Shown one piece after another: positions 23,430-34,981 of a stretch of 64,000 bases of DNA (position 1 is the stretch's first letter; each line of letters starts with the position of its first letter). The notes under the pieces were generated by a model. That model saw only the letters and a program-made list of their open reading frames with translations. It searched no databases and was not told the DNA's origin. Location of the stretch: contig CM048843.1 of the NCBI GenBank assembly GCA_026545765.1, positions 88,413,050-88,477,049 of the forward strand, in the 5' to 3' direction. The DNA is from Plantago major. Its lineage: Eukaryota; Streptophyta; Magnoliopsida; Lamiales; Plantaginaceae. The position numbers and the translations under genes were made by a program.

Positions 23430-25000
23430 CGCCTCTCACACATCCTAAAGAAGAGATAGGAGCTGGAGCTCTGAAGGAGAAATTTCCTACAGCTGCAAGG
23501 ATCGAACCTCATGAGACCCTAAAGGAGATCCAATTGATAGAAGGAAGCCATGAAAAGAAGACTAGGATTGGAACTGAGATGAGCATTGAAGTTGAGATGA
23601 AACTCATAGCTTGCCTGAAAAGCAACTGTGATGTCTTCGCTTGGAGCACTGACGATCTCAAGGGGATAGATCCAAGAATAGTTGTTCATCGTCTGAACAT
23701 GGATTCTTCGATTAAGTATATTCGCTAAAAGAGAAAAGACTTTGGACCCGTTGAGGATGCTATCATAGCCGGAGAGGTTGAAAGGCTCATGAATGCAGGA
23801 CACATTGAAGAAGTAAGATATTCAGATTGGGTTTGCAATGTGGTACTCGTCGAGAAAGCTCCGGGTAAGTGGAGGATGTGCAATGACTTTACTAGGCTCA
23901 ACAAGTTTTGCCCAAAGGATCCTTATCCCTTGCCTCCGATCGACCAACTGGTAGACTCCACAGCTGGATGTGCTCTTCTAAGCTTCATGGATGCTTATCA
24001 AGGATTTTATCAATCATAATGGCTTAAGAAGATATTAAGAAGACAACCTTCTTTGCGGTCAGAGGAGTCTATTACTTCAAGGTTATGCCATTTGGACTGA
24101 AAAATGCTGGAGCTACTTACCAACGGCTGGTAAATAAAATGTTCAAAGAAGAGATTGGCAAAACAATACAAGTATATGTTGATGACATGTTGGTTAAGAG
24201 CAAGACAGAGGAGCAGCACATCGAGCACCTTAATAATTGCTTCTCTATCTTGAGGAAGTACGGGATGAAACTGAACCCTGAGAAATTTATCTTTGGAGTG
24301 AAGGGGGGTAAATTTCTCGGTTACATGGTCATAGAGAGAGGCATCAGTGCCAACCCGGAAAAGATCAAGGCTATTCTAGACTTGCCGCAACAAAAAACCA
24401 TCAATGAAGTCCAACAGCTCATAAGACGAGTTATATCCTTAAGCCGCTTCATCTCCAGATCAGCAGAAAAGAACCTACCCTTCTTCAAGATATTGAGGAA
24501 AGGGGACAAGTTTGAGTGGACCAAAGAGTGTGAAGAAGTCTTTGACAGTTTAAAGAAATATCTCCTCTCACCACCACTCTTAGCCAAACCAGTAGAAGGA
24601 CAGCCCCTCTACTTGTACCTGGCAGTCATCAATGAGGCTATGAGTTCCGTGCTGGTTCGGATCCAAGCCAACAATCACAGGCCTGTCTACTACCTAAGCA
24701 AGTCTCTAGCTGGAGCGGAAACTAGGTATGCTCAGATTGAGAAATTGGCATATGCTTATGTGTAAATTGCTCGGAGGTTGAAGCCCTACTTCAAGTCACA
24801 CAGGATTGTGGTTCTCACCAGTGAACCGTTGAAACAAGTCCTTGGAAAGCCAGATCAATTTGGCCGTCTATCCAAATGGGCGATCGAACTGAGCGAGTAC
24901 GATATTAGATATCAAGCTCCATCAGCAAAGAAAATACAGATCCTAGCTGACTTCTTAGTCGATTACCCTAAGAAGGATGAGGAAAATGTCAATGATCAGG
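23430..25000 (+). pseudogene. Tat-type Gypsy reverse transcriptase and RNase H
   Basis: The first part (to about 24019) has WVCNVVLVEKAPGKWRMC, NDFTRLNKFCPKDPYPLP and LSFMDAYQGF. A stop and frameshift near 24015 are followed by MPFGLKNAGATYQ and the catalytic box YVDDMLVKS (about 24174-24200). The connection and RNase H region follow: FLGYMVIERGISANPEK, PVYYLSKSLAGAETRY and GRLSKWAIELSEYDIRYQ. A TAA stop lies at 24763-24765. The region copies element RNA into DNA in functional relatives. Confidence 0.9.
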
Positions 25001-25265
25001 CGAAAGAAGCTGAGTGGTTGATGATAACACAAGAAGTGAACCTCTTTGAGCAAGCGAGAGTTACTGAGAAAGAAGCAGAACAAGAAATCTATGGTGACAC
25101 TCAATTCAGGGGATTTCCACCTGAACCTATGGATGATTCTCTTAGAGCGAGACACATGCACCTTTTGGACGAAATGCCAAACACTCCTGTGCTTGCATCT
25201 TCCGTCAAGAAGCAAGGGGAGATCCCAGAAGATAAGAACATCGATACTTCTATAGCATCCAAAGA

Positions 25266-25680
25266 ACAAGGAAAAGGCACTTGGACACTACAGCTAGATG
25301 GATCTTCTACCGGTAGACTTGGAGGCATTGGAATACACCTTAGGAGCCCTGAAGGTGCCGAGTTAGATTATGCCATCACGCTTGATTTCAAGGTGACCAA
25401 CAATGAAGCTGAGTACGAGGCACTCCTCGTCGGACTTAAGATGGCAAAATCCCTCCAAGTGAAAAGGATCAAAGCTTACACTGACTCGCAACTAGTTGAA
25501 TCTCAGTTCTCAGGGTCCTTCGCCGCTAAGGGCCCTAACATGATCAAGTACTTGGAATTGCTCAAAAAAGAGGTAGAGATGTTTGAAGAATTCACACTAG
25601 AAAGGTTCGATAGGGAATGGAATGAGAAAGCTGACTCGCTCTCAAAGTATGCCTCAGCTTCAGGAGCGTTGGACACTAGA
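25266..25680 (+). pseudogene. second (acquired) RNase H domain of the Tat lineage
   Basis: Encodes TWTLQLDGSSTGRLGGIG, VTNNEAEYEALLVGLKMAK, KAYTDSQLVESQF and WNEKADSLSKYAS, with the Asp, Glu, Asp, Asp pattern of an active RNase H fold. A second RNase H after the ordinary one is a recognised mark of the Tat lineage. The domain itself is uninterrupted, but the polyprotein around it is not. Confidence 0.85.
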
Positions 25681-25769
25681 AGCATCATCCTGTTGACTCT
25701 TAGGACTTCTTCACTCATGAGTCCGGGCCTGCATATCTTGCTCTTAAGCACTGAACAAACTTGGATGAC

Positions 25770-26937
25770 AGACATCTTCAATTACCTCAAGGACGGGTCT
25801 TTACCCTCAGATCCAAAGGAAGCAAGGAGAGTTTTTTGTAGAGCCACTAGATATTTTATCCTTAGGGAAGATCTTTACAAGAAGTCTTTCAGCGGCACTC
25901 ACTTGAGGTGCCTTGGACCCCAAGAGGCTAGGACTGTTTTGGAAGAGATCCATAGTGGAAGTTGTGGGAGTCACTCAGGAGGCCGAGCCTTGGCTCAGAA
26001 AGTCATAAGGTAAGGTTACTACTGTCCAACAATTGATAAGGATGCTTCAAACTTTGCTCGAGCATGTGATGATTGTCAGTATTATGCCAACGTTCCTCAC
26101 CGCCCTACGAACCCTGTGATTCCGTCAATCATAGCCTGCCCATTTGATCAATGGGGGATAGACATAGTCGGTCATTTTCCCCGCGGTACTCACCAAAATA
26201 AGTTCCTCATTGTTGTTGTGGAGTACTTTACTAAGTGGGTTGAGGCCGTATCTACCATCACTGAGAACCGAGTGGGAACTTTCATTTAGAAAAACATCAT
26301 TTGTCGCTTTGGACTACCCAGGGTCCTTGTCTCGGACAATGGGGCTCAGTTCCCCGGAGCTAAACTTAAGGAATGGTGCAAATCCTTCAAGATAGAGCAG
26401 CGATTCACATCAGTTGGCCACCCTCAAGCTAATGGTCAAGTTGAGTTGACGAACAAGACAATTGTTAAGATCCTAGAAAAGAGGCTAAGGACTTCACAAG
26501 GGAGTTGGGCAGATGACTTGGATGGGGTACTTTGTTCTCACCGTACTACTGCTAGGACTGCTACTCAGGAGACACCCTTTGCACTAGTCTATGGCACTGA
26601 GGAGGTCATCCCTTTGGAGATTGCAGTTGAGACTCAAAGGATTCAACAGTACCAACCGGTTGAGAATGAAGTGGCAAGGATCTATGACTTAGAGTTGCTG
26701 GAGGACAAAAGGAACACTGCACTAGCTAACATCCACCGCTACCAAGCGACAGCTGCCCGAGCCTACAACAAGTATGTTTACGCTAAAGATATACAAGTTG
26801 GCAATTTGGTTCTTAGAAGGGCAGACATTCTCATTAAGGTTGGAAAACTTAAGCCTAAATGGGAAGGTCCTTACAAGATCATCGGAGCAAGGGTCAAACC
26901 CCTAAGACTTCATTTCTACATCGACTCGGATCAGTAG
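25770..26937 (+). pseudogene. Tat-type Gypsy integrase
   Basis: The zinc-binding part has IHSGSCGSHSGGRALAQKV and CDDCQYYANV. The core has DQWGIDIVGHFPRG, VLVSDNGAQFPGA and GHPQANGQVELTNKTIVK, keeping the D, D, E residues. The tail has KPKWEGPYKIIG. In-frame stops at about 26011 (TAA) and 26287 (TAG) interrupt it. There are no frameshifts from about 24040 to the end at 26937. Confidence 0.88.
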
Positions 26938-27210
26938 GTCCAAAGCTAAGGCTCTCAAGATTCATAAACAAAATAACAAAATCAGAAAACAGACCAGTCC
27001 GAACACCTATGTCCGAACTAAGCAGGTCTGAGTGGAATCTTCACCGAAAGATCCCCGAACCATCTACCTCTCCGAACAACCACCATTTTCGAGACAGGTG
27101 AAAGCCACTCACAGAAAGTGGTTAAGAATTGTGCCATGAGTTGAGAATAGGATTTGAATATTGATCCCGGCTTGAGGTTAAGCCATTAGTCCATACCCCT
27201 TCCGTAGAGA
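26938..27210. other. right flank of the Tat element, no 3' LTR
   Basis: Non-coding and GTCCGAAC-rich, with no copy of the LTR that starts the element. It runs into inverted sequence from another Tat-like element at about 27211. Confidence 0.5.
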
Positions 27211-27960
27211 GTGGTCGGGAAGATCATGTCCAGGATGTTGTCGTTGAACCCCATTCCCCCGAGCCTGCTCTCATATCGTACCATATGGCTGACTAGACAA
27301 CTTCTCCCACCATACTATTCCAACTTGGTCGAAATTTTTGTTCCTCCATCGATCTACTCGGTCCGCATCCTCGCACTTAGGGGGCTCGGATTGCTCGACT
27401 CTGAGAACCTTGTATCGGAGATAGAGTTCGTCCATGCAGGAAAGCATTCTTCCTTCGTCTAGGTCGACGAAACCTTCATGGTCCTCATAATTTTCATTCT
27501 ATCGGTTCCTTCTGGTTTCTTGAGAAGCAGGCGGGTTGTCCCTGGGTGGGCCGAGACGATAAGCTAGCGTCCTCGGTGGTGGATCTACGGGAGCATCTTC
27601 TTAGACCCCAATAAGTGTGGTCCTTCGGTTAATGACTTCTCTCATATCTATGAGCTTTATGTAAGATTTCCCACAGACGATGCTAATATGATTAGGTTGA
27701 TGTGTTGTTACGTCTTTGTGGTCGCCAAGGAAATAAAATAAAAGAAAAAGCCTAAGTAAAGCTTATCGATTGGGTCTTTATAAGCTGCTCCAACATTTAA
27801 ACGGGATCCCGGGGTTGGTAAGTTGTCCTTTTTCACAAGACATGATTCTCTTAGATTCTATAAGTGTAACGGGTCGGACTCAAGATGCCTATCGGAGATT
27901 GTTCCTCGGACGATGTCCTCTCATGGCATAAGGTCCAAGTCTCGTACGTACCTTAGTTTG
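27211..27960 (-). mobile_element. inverted 5' fragment of a second Tat-like element
   Basis: On the minus strand, AGCATCGTCTGTGGGAA (complement at about 27669-27685) resembles a primer-binding site. It is followed by frame MREVINRRTTLIGV, then APVDPPPRTLAYRLGPPRDN after a stop, which is Gag N-terminus in style. Sequence beyond 27690 would be the end of its LTR. Only this piece is present, facing the larger element tail-to-tail. Confidence 0.55.
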
Positions 27961-28192
27961 TGGTAATTCTGCTAGTTCGTAAGAGACATATTCAACCCAA
28001 CAGGGTCACTATAAGTTATCAACTTGGCAGTATTTCACTAATTTAAAATCAGTAACAAAAAGAAAAAAAAACACTAAACATACTCTATTATATAATAAAA
28101 TAAAAAAGGTTGGCCGGAATAAAAGATACAAACCTATATAATTACGAATACATTAACCTTAACAGTGGACGTACTTAACATGGTACATACAT
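27961..28192. other. non-coding sequence upstream of the CYP81 copy
   Basis: AT-rich, without coding signal. It includes a purine tract, aacaaaaagaaaaaaaaaca, near 28053. Confidence 0.5.
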
Positions 28193-28200
28193 CTATATAA
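28193..28200 (+). promoter_or_regulatory. TATA box of the CYP81 copy
   Basis: CTATATAA lies 61 bp upstream of the ATG at 28261, a normal spacing for a plant gene with a short leader. The promoter of this gene copy therefore appears to have been preserved together with the coding exons. Confidence 0.6.
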
Positions 28201-29214
28201 GTAAACAACTGAACATTGCCCAAGAAGAGAGGGAAAAGTAACTTGAAAAAAGAATTATAGATGGATCTGTTACAACAGGTTGGCATGTCATTTTGTTTCC
28301 TAATTCTGTTTGTTATGCTGTATTCTACATGCAAGAATCTCCTCATCCGCAAGCTCAAAAATTATCCACCAGGTCCCTTCTTCACCTTACCATTTATTGG
28401 CCACATCCACCTTATTCTAAAGAAACCTCTACACAAGCAACTCTACACATTATCAAAAAAATACGGCCCAATTTACTCTCTTCGTTTATGTTCTCGTACC
28501 GTACTGGTAGTAAACACTCCTGAGGCAGCCGAAGACTGCTTGTCAAACAAAAATGACCTCATATTTGCCAACCGTCCAAACCTTCTTGCTGGGAAATACG
28601 AAGGGTATAACAACACAACCATGTCTTGGACTCCATACGGAGACCATTGGAGAAATCTTCGTAGAATTTCCTCTATGGAGCTTTTGTCCCCTCATCGCAT
28701 GCAGTCCCTCTCTTACATCTTGCTTGAAGATGTAAGAGCATTTGTTCGCCATGTCTTGTTTGCTTGTAATGAAAATTCAGTAGTCGAGATGAGGAGGATG
28801 ATGTTCGAGGTCTTGTTCAATGTGACGACGAAGATGATCGTTGGCAAGAGATATTATGGAGAGGAGGCGGACGAGGGGAACGAATTTAACGATATACTCA
28901 AGGAGATGCATCGTGCCGTTGGCATTTCAACGATGGTTGACTATGTCCCTTGGCTTCCAGGTAGGGGTGAATAAGGTTCCCGTTCTCAGCAGTGTGATTT
29001 CCGTACTTTATATTGGTTATAGACTAGTATCATCAATTCATATATAGTAAATCTTCTTTTGCAGACTATTATCAGATGGGATCCACATCACATACAATTA
29101 AAAAAAAATTACATGTTTAACCATAAAATTACATGTTTATAAATGCACCTAATTTACCAATAATGCATGTAGTTATTAAACAAACAATTTTTAAAGTTAA
29201 CCATATGTGATATA

Positions 29215-29511
29215 CTTCCTCTGTTTCAAAGAAATCTTTTCATTTTACTTTTCTACGATCAACTGTTTTCGACTTTGACCGGAAATTACTATTAAACTAT
29301 AATAGTAAATAATTTAATAAAATCATATAATGAAAATTTAATAATTAAATTTTCATTATATGATTTTATTAAATTATTTACTATTATAGTTTAATAGTAA
29401 TTTGCGGTCAAAGTCAAAATGGGAAGATTTTATTAAATTATTTACTATTATAGTTTAATAGTAATTTCCGGTCAAAGTCAAAATGGGAAGATTTCTTTGG
29501 AACAGAGGGAG
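29215..29511. mobile_element. Stowaway-type MITE with duplicated hairpin arm
   Basis: Ends CTTCCTCTGTTTC and, inverted, GTTCCAAAG...GAGGGAG, flanked by TA at 29213-29214 and 29512-29513, as for Tc1/Mariner-derived Stowaway elements. The interior is a long near-perfect inverted repeat (arms about 29287-29341 and 29349-29403). The right arm is then repeated in tandem (29361-29424 and 29427-29490). It lies inside the first intron of the CYP81 copy. Confidence 0.85.
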
Positions 29512-30380
29512 TATTAATCAGGTCAATTCCGAAAGTTTGTATTTTAATTAGCAATGATCAACTTTCTTCAACTTAGGTACTTATGTTATCTCGTCTGATA
29601 AAACTGAGCTAAACTTATTTTTAGTATATAAAACACTGAATTTAATAATTTTTCAGAAAAGAACGTTATGTTGTCTAAGTGTATGAGTATTATAGTTATT
29701 TGGTTGAAGATTAATTAATATAGGTGTTAAAATTTTATGACTTGGTCACTGCTTGCAGGATCAGGAAAAGCAGAGGAAATATATAAGGCGATTCATGAGA
29801 AGAGGGACAAATTTCTCCAGAACATCATTGACGGAGTTCGTGGGCGTGATAGTAAATTAGTACATGATTCGACAGACAAGGTCAAAACGATGCTTCAAGT
29901 GCTATTGTCTCTACATGCATCAGATCCTGAGTATTACACCGATCAAAACATTAAAGGCATCATGGCGGTACGTAATTAAGATTTTACATTGTTGTTAATT
30001 TTTGCTAAATGCAGTTTTGGTACACTAACCTTCTCTTCAATTCATTACATACTTTTTCTGTATCGCGATTTCATTATTTTTTTGAGAAACCAAACTTCAT
30101 ATATTAAGAATCAGCAATAAATCAAAGTACATCGCAATCTTATACTGTATATACGATCAAAGTATATCGCGATTTCATTACAATTGATGACATATGGCCT
30201 AATTCGTCATGGTTGTTACAATTAATATAAATTGTAACTAGAACTAGATATGATAGTATAGATTAATCGAGAGAATAATGAGCATATGAGAACCGGACTT
30301 ATATTTTTTAATATAAATATATTGTTTTAACAATAAGAAGTCTAAATAGAAACAATTTGTAGATATCTTTTATATATATA

Positions 30381-32052
30381 CTAGAATTCGCGTAACACGC
30401 GTAGCGTGTTACTCTGTTGAATTTTTACGTTTTTTAAATTATAAACACCCACACACATTCACTAAGGAACAATTGTTTGTTTATATATTTTTGTCAAGCT
30501 TTATATACTTCGATCTTCGTACACTATGTGCATATTCTACATTTTTACCTCACTAAATTACCATTTGTATTTTCTACCCTATATTTAGAATTCTTAACAA
30601 GTTACATGACTCAGACATTAGAATTGGTACAAGAGAAACTAAACAACTTCCAGGTTGTTTTGCCAACTTAATCTTCACTCCAGTATCTTGATATATTGTT
30701 CACAGCTGCCACGTTTCATTGCAGTTCACTCTGCAAATATGTATAAATTAGTGATATTAAAAACTGGAATTATTCGTGAAAGAGAGTCCATGAATTTGTT
30801 TAATATCTTACATGTTCTTGCTCTTGATGCTCGAGCATTCACAATAACCAAACCAGCACAATCTAGCACTTCAGCAGCTTTCGGGTCTTGCAAGAACGGA
30901 ACTCTAGCTTGCCTCCATGCAAATAAAATAAATAGAGAACGAGTCACAATACTTACACGAATAATCTCAACAGAACAATATTATAAGTAAATTACCATGT
31001 AGTTGTTGGATCTACGCATCTACATTGGCAAGTTTAACAGCAAAACGGAGTGCGTATGCTATTTAGTATCCTGATTGTAAATTACCATTCTTGGGTTTAC
31101 ATGAATATGATCTTCAAGCTTGCCAATACAGATGCATAGATACAGAAACTAAACACTGACAATTACAATTTCAAGCGAACGTAAACCAAGCTAAGTCACA
31201 TCTATGTTAAACAAAACCTGAGGATGCATGTCTTATTGTTAAGGTGTAGTAGCCCCCAGACATTACAATCATTGCGTTCATACGCAAGGTCATAAAAAAA
31301 ATCAATTCACTTGAAGTTGTATAACTGAATTAGCGTAAAATGGTCAAAAAACATCTACCTAGCTACTATCAGTAACTGGCCAATCTATACACAGCTCATC
31401 ACGTCCCTCCGTATCTATACCTGCCTGAAACTATACATATGGTACAGAGGACATCAACCAAAATCTTATGTTTCCCCAAATTAATCAACACCAGAAGTGT
31501 ATTTTTCAATAAATACCAAGCAAAACTCGTGAGTTCGTTTCGAACAATAACTCATGCTAACACACTTGCAAGAACAACACAAGCAACAATGTTTAGGAAA
31601 TCCCATAACATTCAAATTTCAATCGTTTATTTACCTAATTACATCGAGCTCCTTGCTTGAAATACCCATAAATCAGACATCATCAGCAGCAAAATATTCT
31701 CTAGAATTCAAGTATAATTGTGAGCAGACAAAATATGAACTTATGAGTATTCTAGTATAATTAGACAAAAATCTTACCTCAATCGCCAACGGAAGGAGAA
31801 TTTGATTGAATCTAACACTTCAAATCGAACCGATTTCCAGCTAAATCGCCGCCTTCGATATTACCCATCCACCGACAATCCCAATTGGAGAAGTGACCGC
31901 AATTTGGTGCGCACAACAGAATAGAGACAAAGCGAGAGAATCAAGGAAAGTGAAGAAGAAAGGAATAAAAGACAGGAGAACGGAAGTCGAAGGAATCTCC
32001 ACGCGCCTCTCCACGCGCTGTGTCGTGGGTTATACTACCTTTAATAAATCGA
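30381..32052 (-). mobile_element. non-autonomous Helitron, minus strand
   Basis: On the minus strand the 3' end reads GTAACACGC-TAC-GCGTGTTAC (complement 30392-30412), then GCGAATT and CTAG at 30384-30381, followed by T. This is the hairpin plus CTRR terminus of Helitrons, inserted next to a T. The 5' end is uncertain; a TC near 32052 is a candidate. No Rep or helicase is encoded. Two minus-strand patches look gene-derived: one at 30726-30947 (WRQARVPFLQDPKAAEVLDC) and one near 31760-31900 ending at a GAG-GTAAG donor. They may be captured exons, but the source gene is not recognised. Confidence 0.65.
30384..30412 (-). terminator. Helitron 3' terminal hairpin
   Basis: A 9-bp perfect stem with a 3-nt loop, placed 7 nt before the terminal CTAG. 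In Helitrons this structure ends rolling-circle replication rather than transcription. The spacing and sequence are as expected for the family. Confidence 0.7.
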
Positions 32053-32356
32053 ATTATCTTGTTAGGAAAACGAGTCATATTATTAATTAAAATGTCTATA
32101 TTATTAACAAAATGTGTTTTTCGTAATATGAAAATATAAACACTAATATTGAGCTAGACCATACGTGTTGATTAATAATATTGATAATTTCTTTGACAAT
32201 ATAGGTTCATTTTAAGATAAACTATCTAGAGTTCGTATCTCATGAGTCTTCCTCTTAAAACAATTCAATAATATTTTTTAAGTGAGTAGTTTATGTTATT
32301 TTTTATAACACCAACATTTTAAATAAAAACTCTTAATGTTTAAGATTGTAACTATA

Positions 32357-32490
32357 TACTCCCTTTGTCCTTTAGAAGCTGTCCAGTTTTGACTTTTTAT
32401 AGTCAACAAAATCGAAGTTTGACCACGAATTAATCTCAAACAGTAATGGTAAAATCTTTAATTAAACTATATAATGAAAATTTAGGTTAA
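32357..32490 (+). repeat. Stowaway-like terminal fragment
   Basis: tactccctttgtcctttaga starts a segment also present in diverged form at 52892 (tactctctccgtcctttaaa), with shared gtttgaccacgaattaatct against ctttgaccacaaattaatct. The other inverted end is not seen, so these are single-ended remnants of one family. Confidence 0.5.
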
Positions 32491-32499
32491 AGCACGATC

Positions 32500-34145
32500 T
32501 GCAAATGCCTTTTGTTAGGATTATTATTGTCCACCGTTCATGTGATATAAACATTTTTTTGTTATTTTCACTTTCTATACAATTACTAACCCGACGATGT
32601 CTCGGTATAGTGTACTTTAATAATAAATAAAAGGGAGGATATAATAAGTTAATAGAGAAAATAAAATAGTCAAAATTCAAAATTAAACTACGTTGGTCGT
32701 AGTTTTAGTGGATAGTCCTTGTTCATCCAAAGACTAAATCACTTAAGTATTCTTTTATGATAGCTATAATAAAATATAAAATCGACTCATTGATATGCTT
32801 TTAAACGATATGATCCAATCCAAACCCGACATGACCAGACGGTGGATAACGGGTTTCTACTCATACGGCCCATTAATTATTAAAATATACATGTTTGAAA
32901 AAATTTGTATCCATAAAATCCAACCAAAATAAATACAAAAGTATATAATATAATTAACAGGTAGGTTTTTAAAGACCCTGGGGAGATATTCCAAAAGAAA
33001 TATTATTTTACAAACATAAGTTTGCATTGTTATGGTTGCTTTTTTCCCCACACACCACCAGCCCTCCCCCATTATATCATAAAAGTTTACGGTTTGGCAT
33101 GCATGCATGGTGTGAAATTTACAATCTTATTATTTCTTTTTTTAACTAAGGTTTGCAATTGATGGTACATGAAAATGTATCAAAATACAAGTGCCTTAAA
33201 TCAAACATAACACGTAGAATATAAACTAACACAACATTAAACGTTCAGGTTGTATGAGTATCATTATTGTAAGTTTGGATTAGTTCATCTATATATTTAT
33301 TATACCAAAATGTTTTAATTTTGTTGGAGATGTAAACTCAAACTTATTCTCATGATAGCTATGACTTAAATAAATATATTATATAGTATTTTCCTACTTA
33401 TTTATACTTCGACCATCCTCCATATTTGGAGAAACATCAAGTGAAACGTGAAAAATATGAAAAAAGAAATAAGGCAAAATGAATTTTCTTTATTAATACA
33501 AACTGATAATCAATCTCAAACATTAGATGGAGAGAAATGATTAAATTTGTGTATATATGTAGGTTTATTCTTGTAAAGTAAAGCGAGAATTACAAAATGA
33601 CCCCTTAAATTTGTCATTTTCACTTTGGTATCTAGATTGGCGATTATTACAAATTAGCGCAAAATTTACAAAGGCGGAATTTGAAAATTACATCCAAACC
33701 CAAAGTCAACTTTTTCACCTATTTTATCTTTTATTTATAATTATATTAATTTTGTTTATTGCAAAATAAGCCCAAACAATTTTAAATTCCTATAAATAAA
33801 TCCTCAAAATGTTTACTTATTAAAATTCCATCCCTCCTTCTTCCACCTTTTTCCCTACCACACCACCACCTCCAACCACCTTCTTCCCCACCACCACCAA
33901 CCATCTTCTTCCCCACCACCCCCAACAACCAACCTTCCCTACCACCACCACTACCAACCACCACCACTCACACACTACATTCGGGAACTTCCCGCTCCTC
34001 CCACTCCAGATTAGAGCTTCCGCCTTGGAAACTCTGAACTTCTATGGTGGAATATCTATGACAGAGCTTCCATCAATGGAGTCTCTGACAAAGCTTCCGC
34101 GACTCAAAGCTTCCAATGAACTCTGTAGGAGCTCCAGTACTAGTG
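32500..34145. other. non-coding part of CYP81 intron 2, with a CCA-rich tract
   Basis: AT-rich DNA without genes. At 33835-33975 a low-complexity CCACCA/CCACCT tract produces a long glycine-rich frame on the minus strand that is not a gene. 34040-34130 has phrases repeating agcttccnnnaatggagtct. Confidence 0.6.
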
Positions 34146-34153
34146 GGTAGGGG

Positions 34154-34973
34154 TATGGCTGAGCACGAATGGACCGGACCCAGACCGAATCCGGACCGGA
34201 TCGTATTTATCGGTCCGGGTGTCGGGTCACTGATTTGCCAAAATTCGGGTTCCGGGCCGGACCGGGTCAAAACCCGGAAAATTCCGGTCCAGCCCGGTAA
34301 AAGTTATTTTAAAATTTGTTTACCCTAGTCTTCTTACTGGATCTGAGCATAGTAACCCAATTCACAAACCACAATTTCACTTCACACATGTTTCCGCCTC
34401 CTCCCACCAACTGCCACCACTCCACCTCATCTTTGCTCCTCCGGACGTTGCACTACTGGTCTACTGCCAGTCGGCCACCACTCCGCTTCATATCTTGTCG
34501 ATCTTGTTGATGTTAGTAATACCGTGAATCTGACTCTTAAATCTAACACCAACCTCGAATATCAATTCTTCATCTGCCGTGGTGAATTTGAAGTTGGGAT
34601 TTGGCAGGAATAGAGTGGAGGCGTAGGGCATTGAACTTGCACATGATTTGACTTTTCTGGACTTGTTCTGAAGTAATGGTGCAGTACCAATTTTGGGATA
34701 CTCTTATGCACTGTAAAGATATGTGAACAAATTGCAAGAAGAGATATCAAGTCAAGGTTGTCCATCCCAATGCAACTTTTTTTTTCCTTTTTTACTTGGT
34801 CAAAGGGCAGTCAACGGGCTGAAACGGGTCTAGCCCGGACCGACCCGAATTTACCGGGTTGGACCCGTTCCAAACAGGTCCGGGCTTCGGGCCAACAAAG
34901 ACCAACCATATATAGTCCGATCCATTTCGGGTCGGGTCAATCCGGGCCGGGTCAGACCCGGTGATCAGCCCTA
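34154..34973. mobile_element. non-autonomous hAT element, 820 bp, with exact 8-bp target duplication
   Basis: GGTAGGGG occurs at 34146-34153 and 34974-34981, exactly flanking ends TATGGCTGAGCAC and (inverted) TAGGGCTGATCAC, which match at 11 of 13 positions. The subterminal regions are packed with CCGG, GGTCCGG and GGGTCGGGTC motifs (34165-34300 and 34800-34960), while the centre is ordinary AT-rich DNA. No transposase is encoded. An 8-bp duplication and these ends indicate the hAT superfamily; it would depend on a transposase supplied elsewhere. Confidence 0.85.
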
Positions 34974-34981
34974 GGTAGGGG

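Noticed and set aside
30655-30990. 111-codon plus-strand frame in the Helitron
   Set aside because: It is antisense to the more plausible exon-like patch on the minus strand and has no recognisable motif.
33782-33967. Glycine-rich frame on the minus strand
   Set aside because: It is the translation of a low-complexity CCACCA/CCACCT tract and has no domain, start context or splice support.
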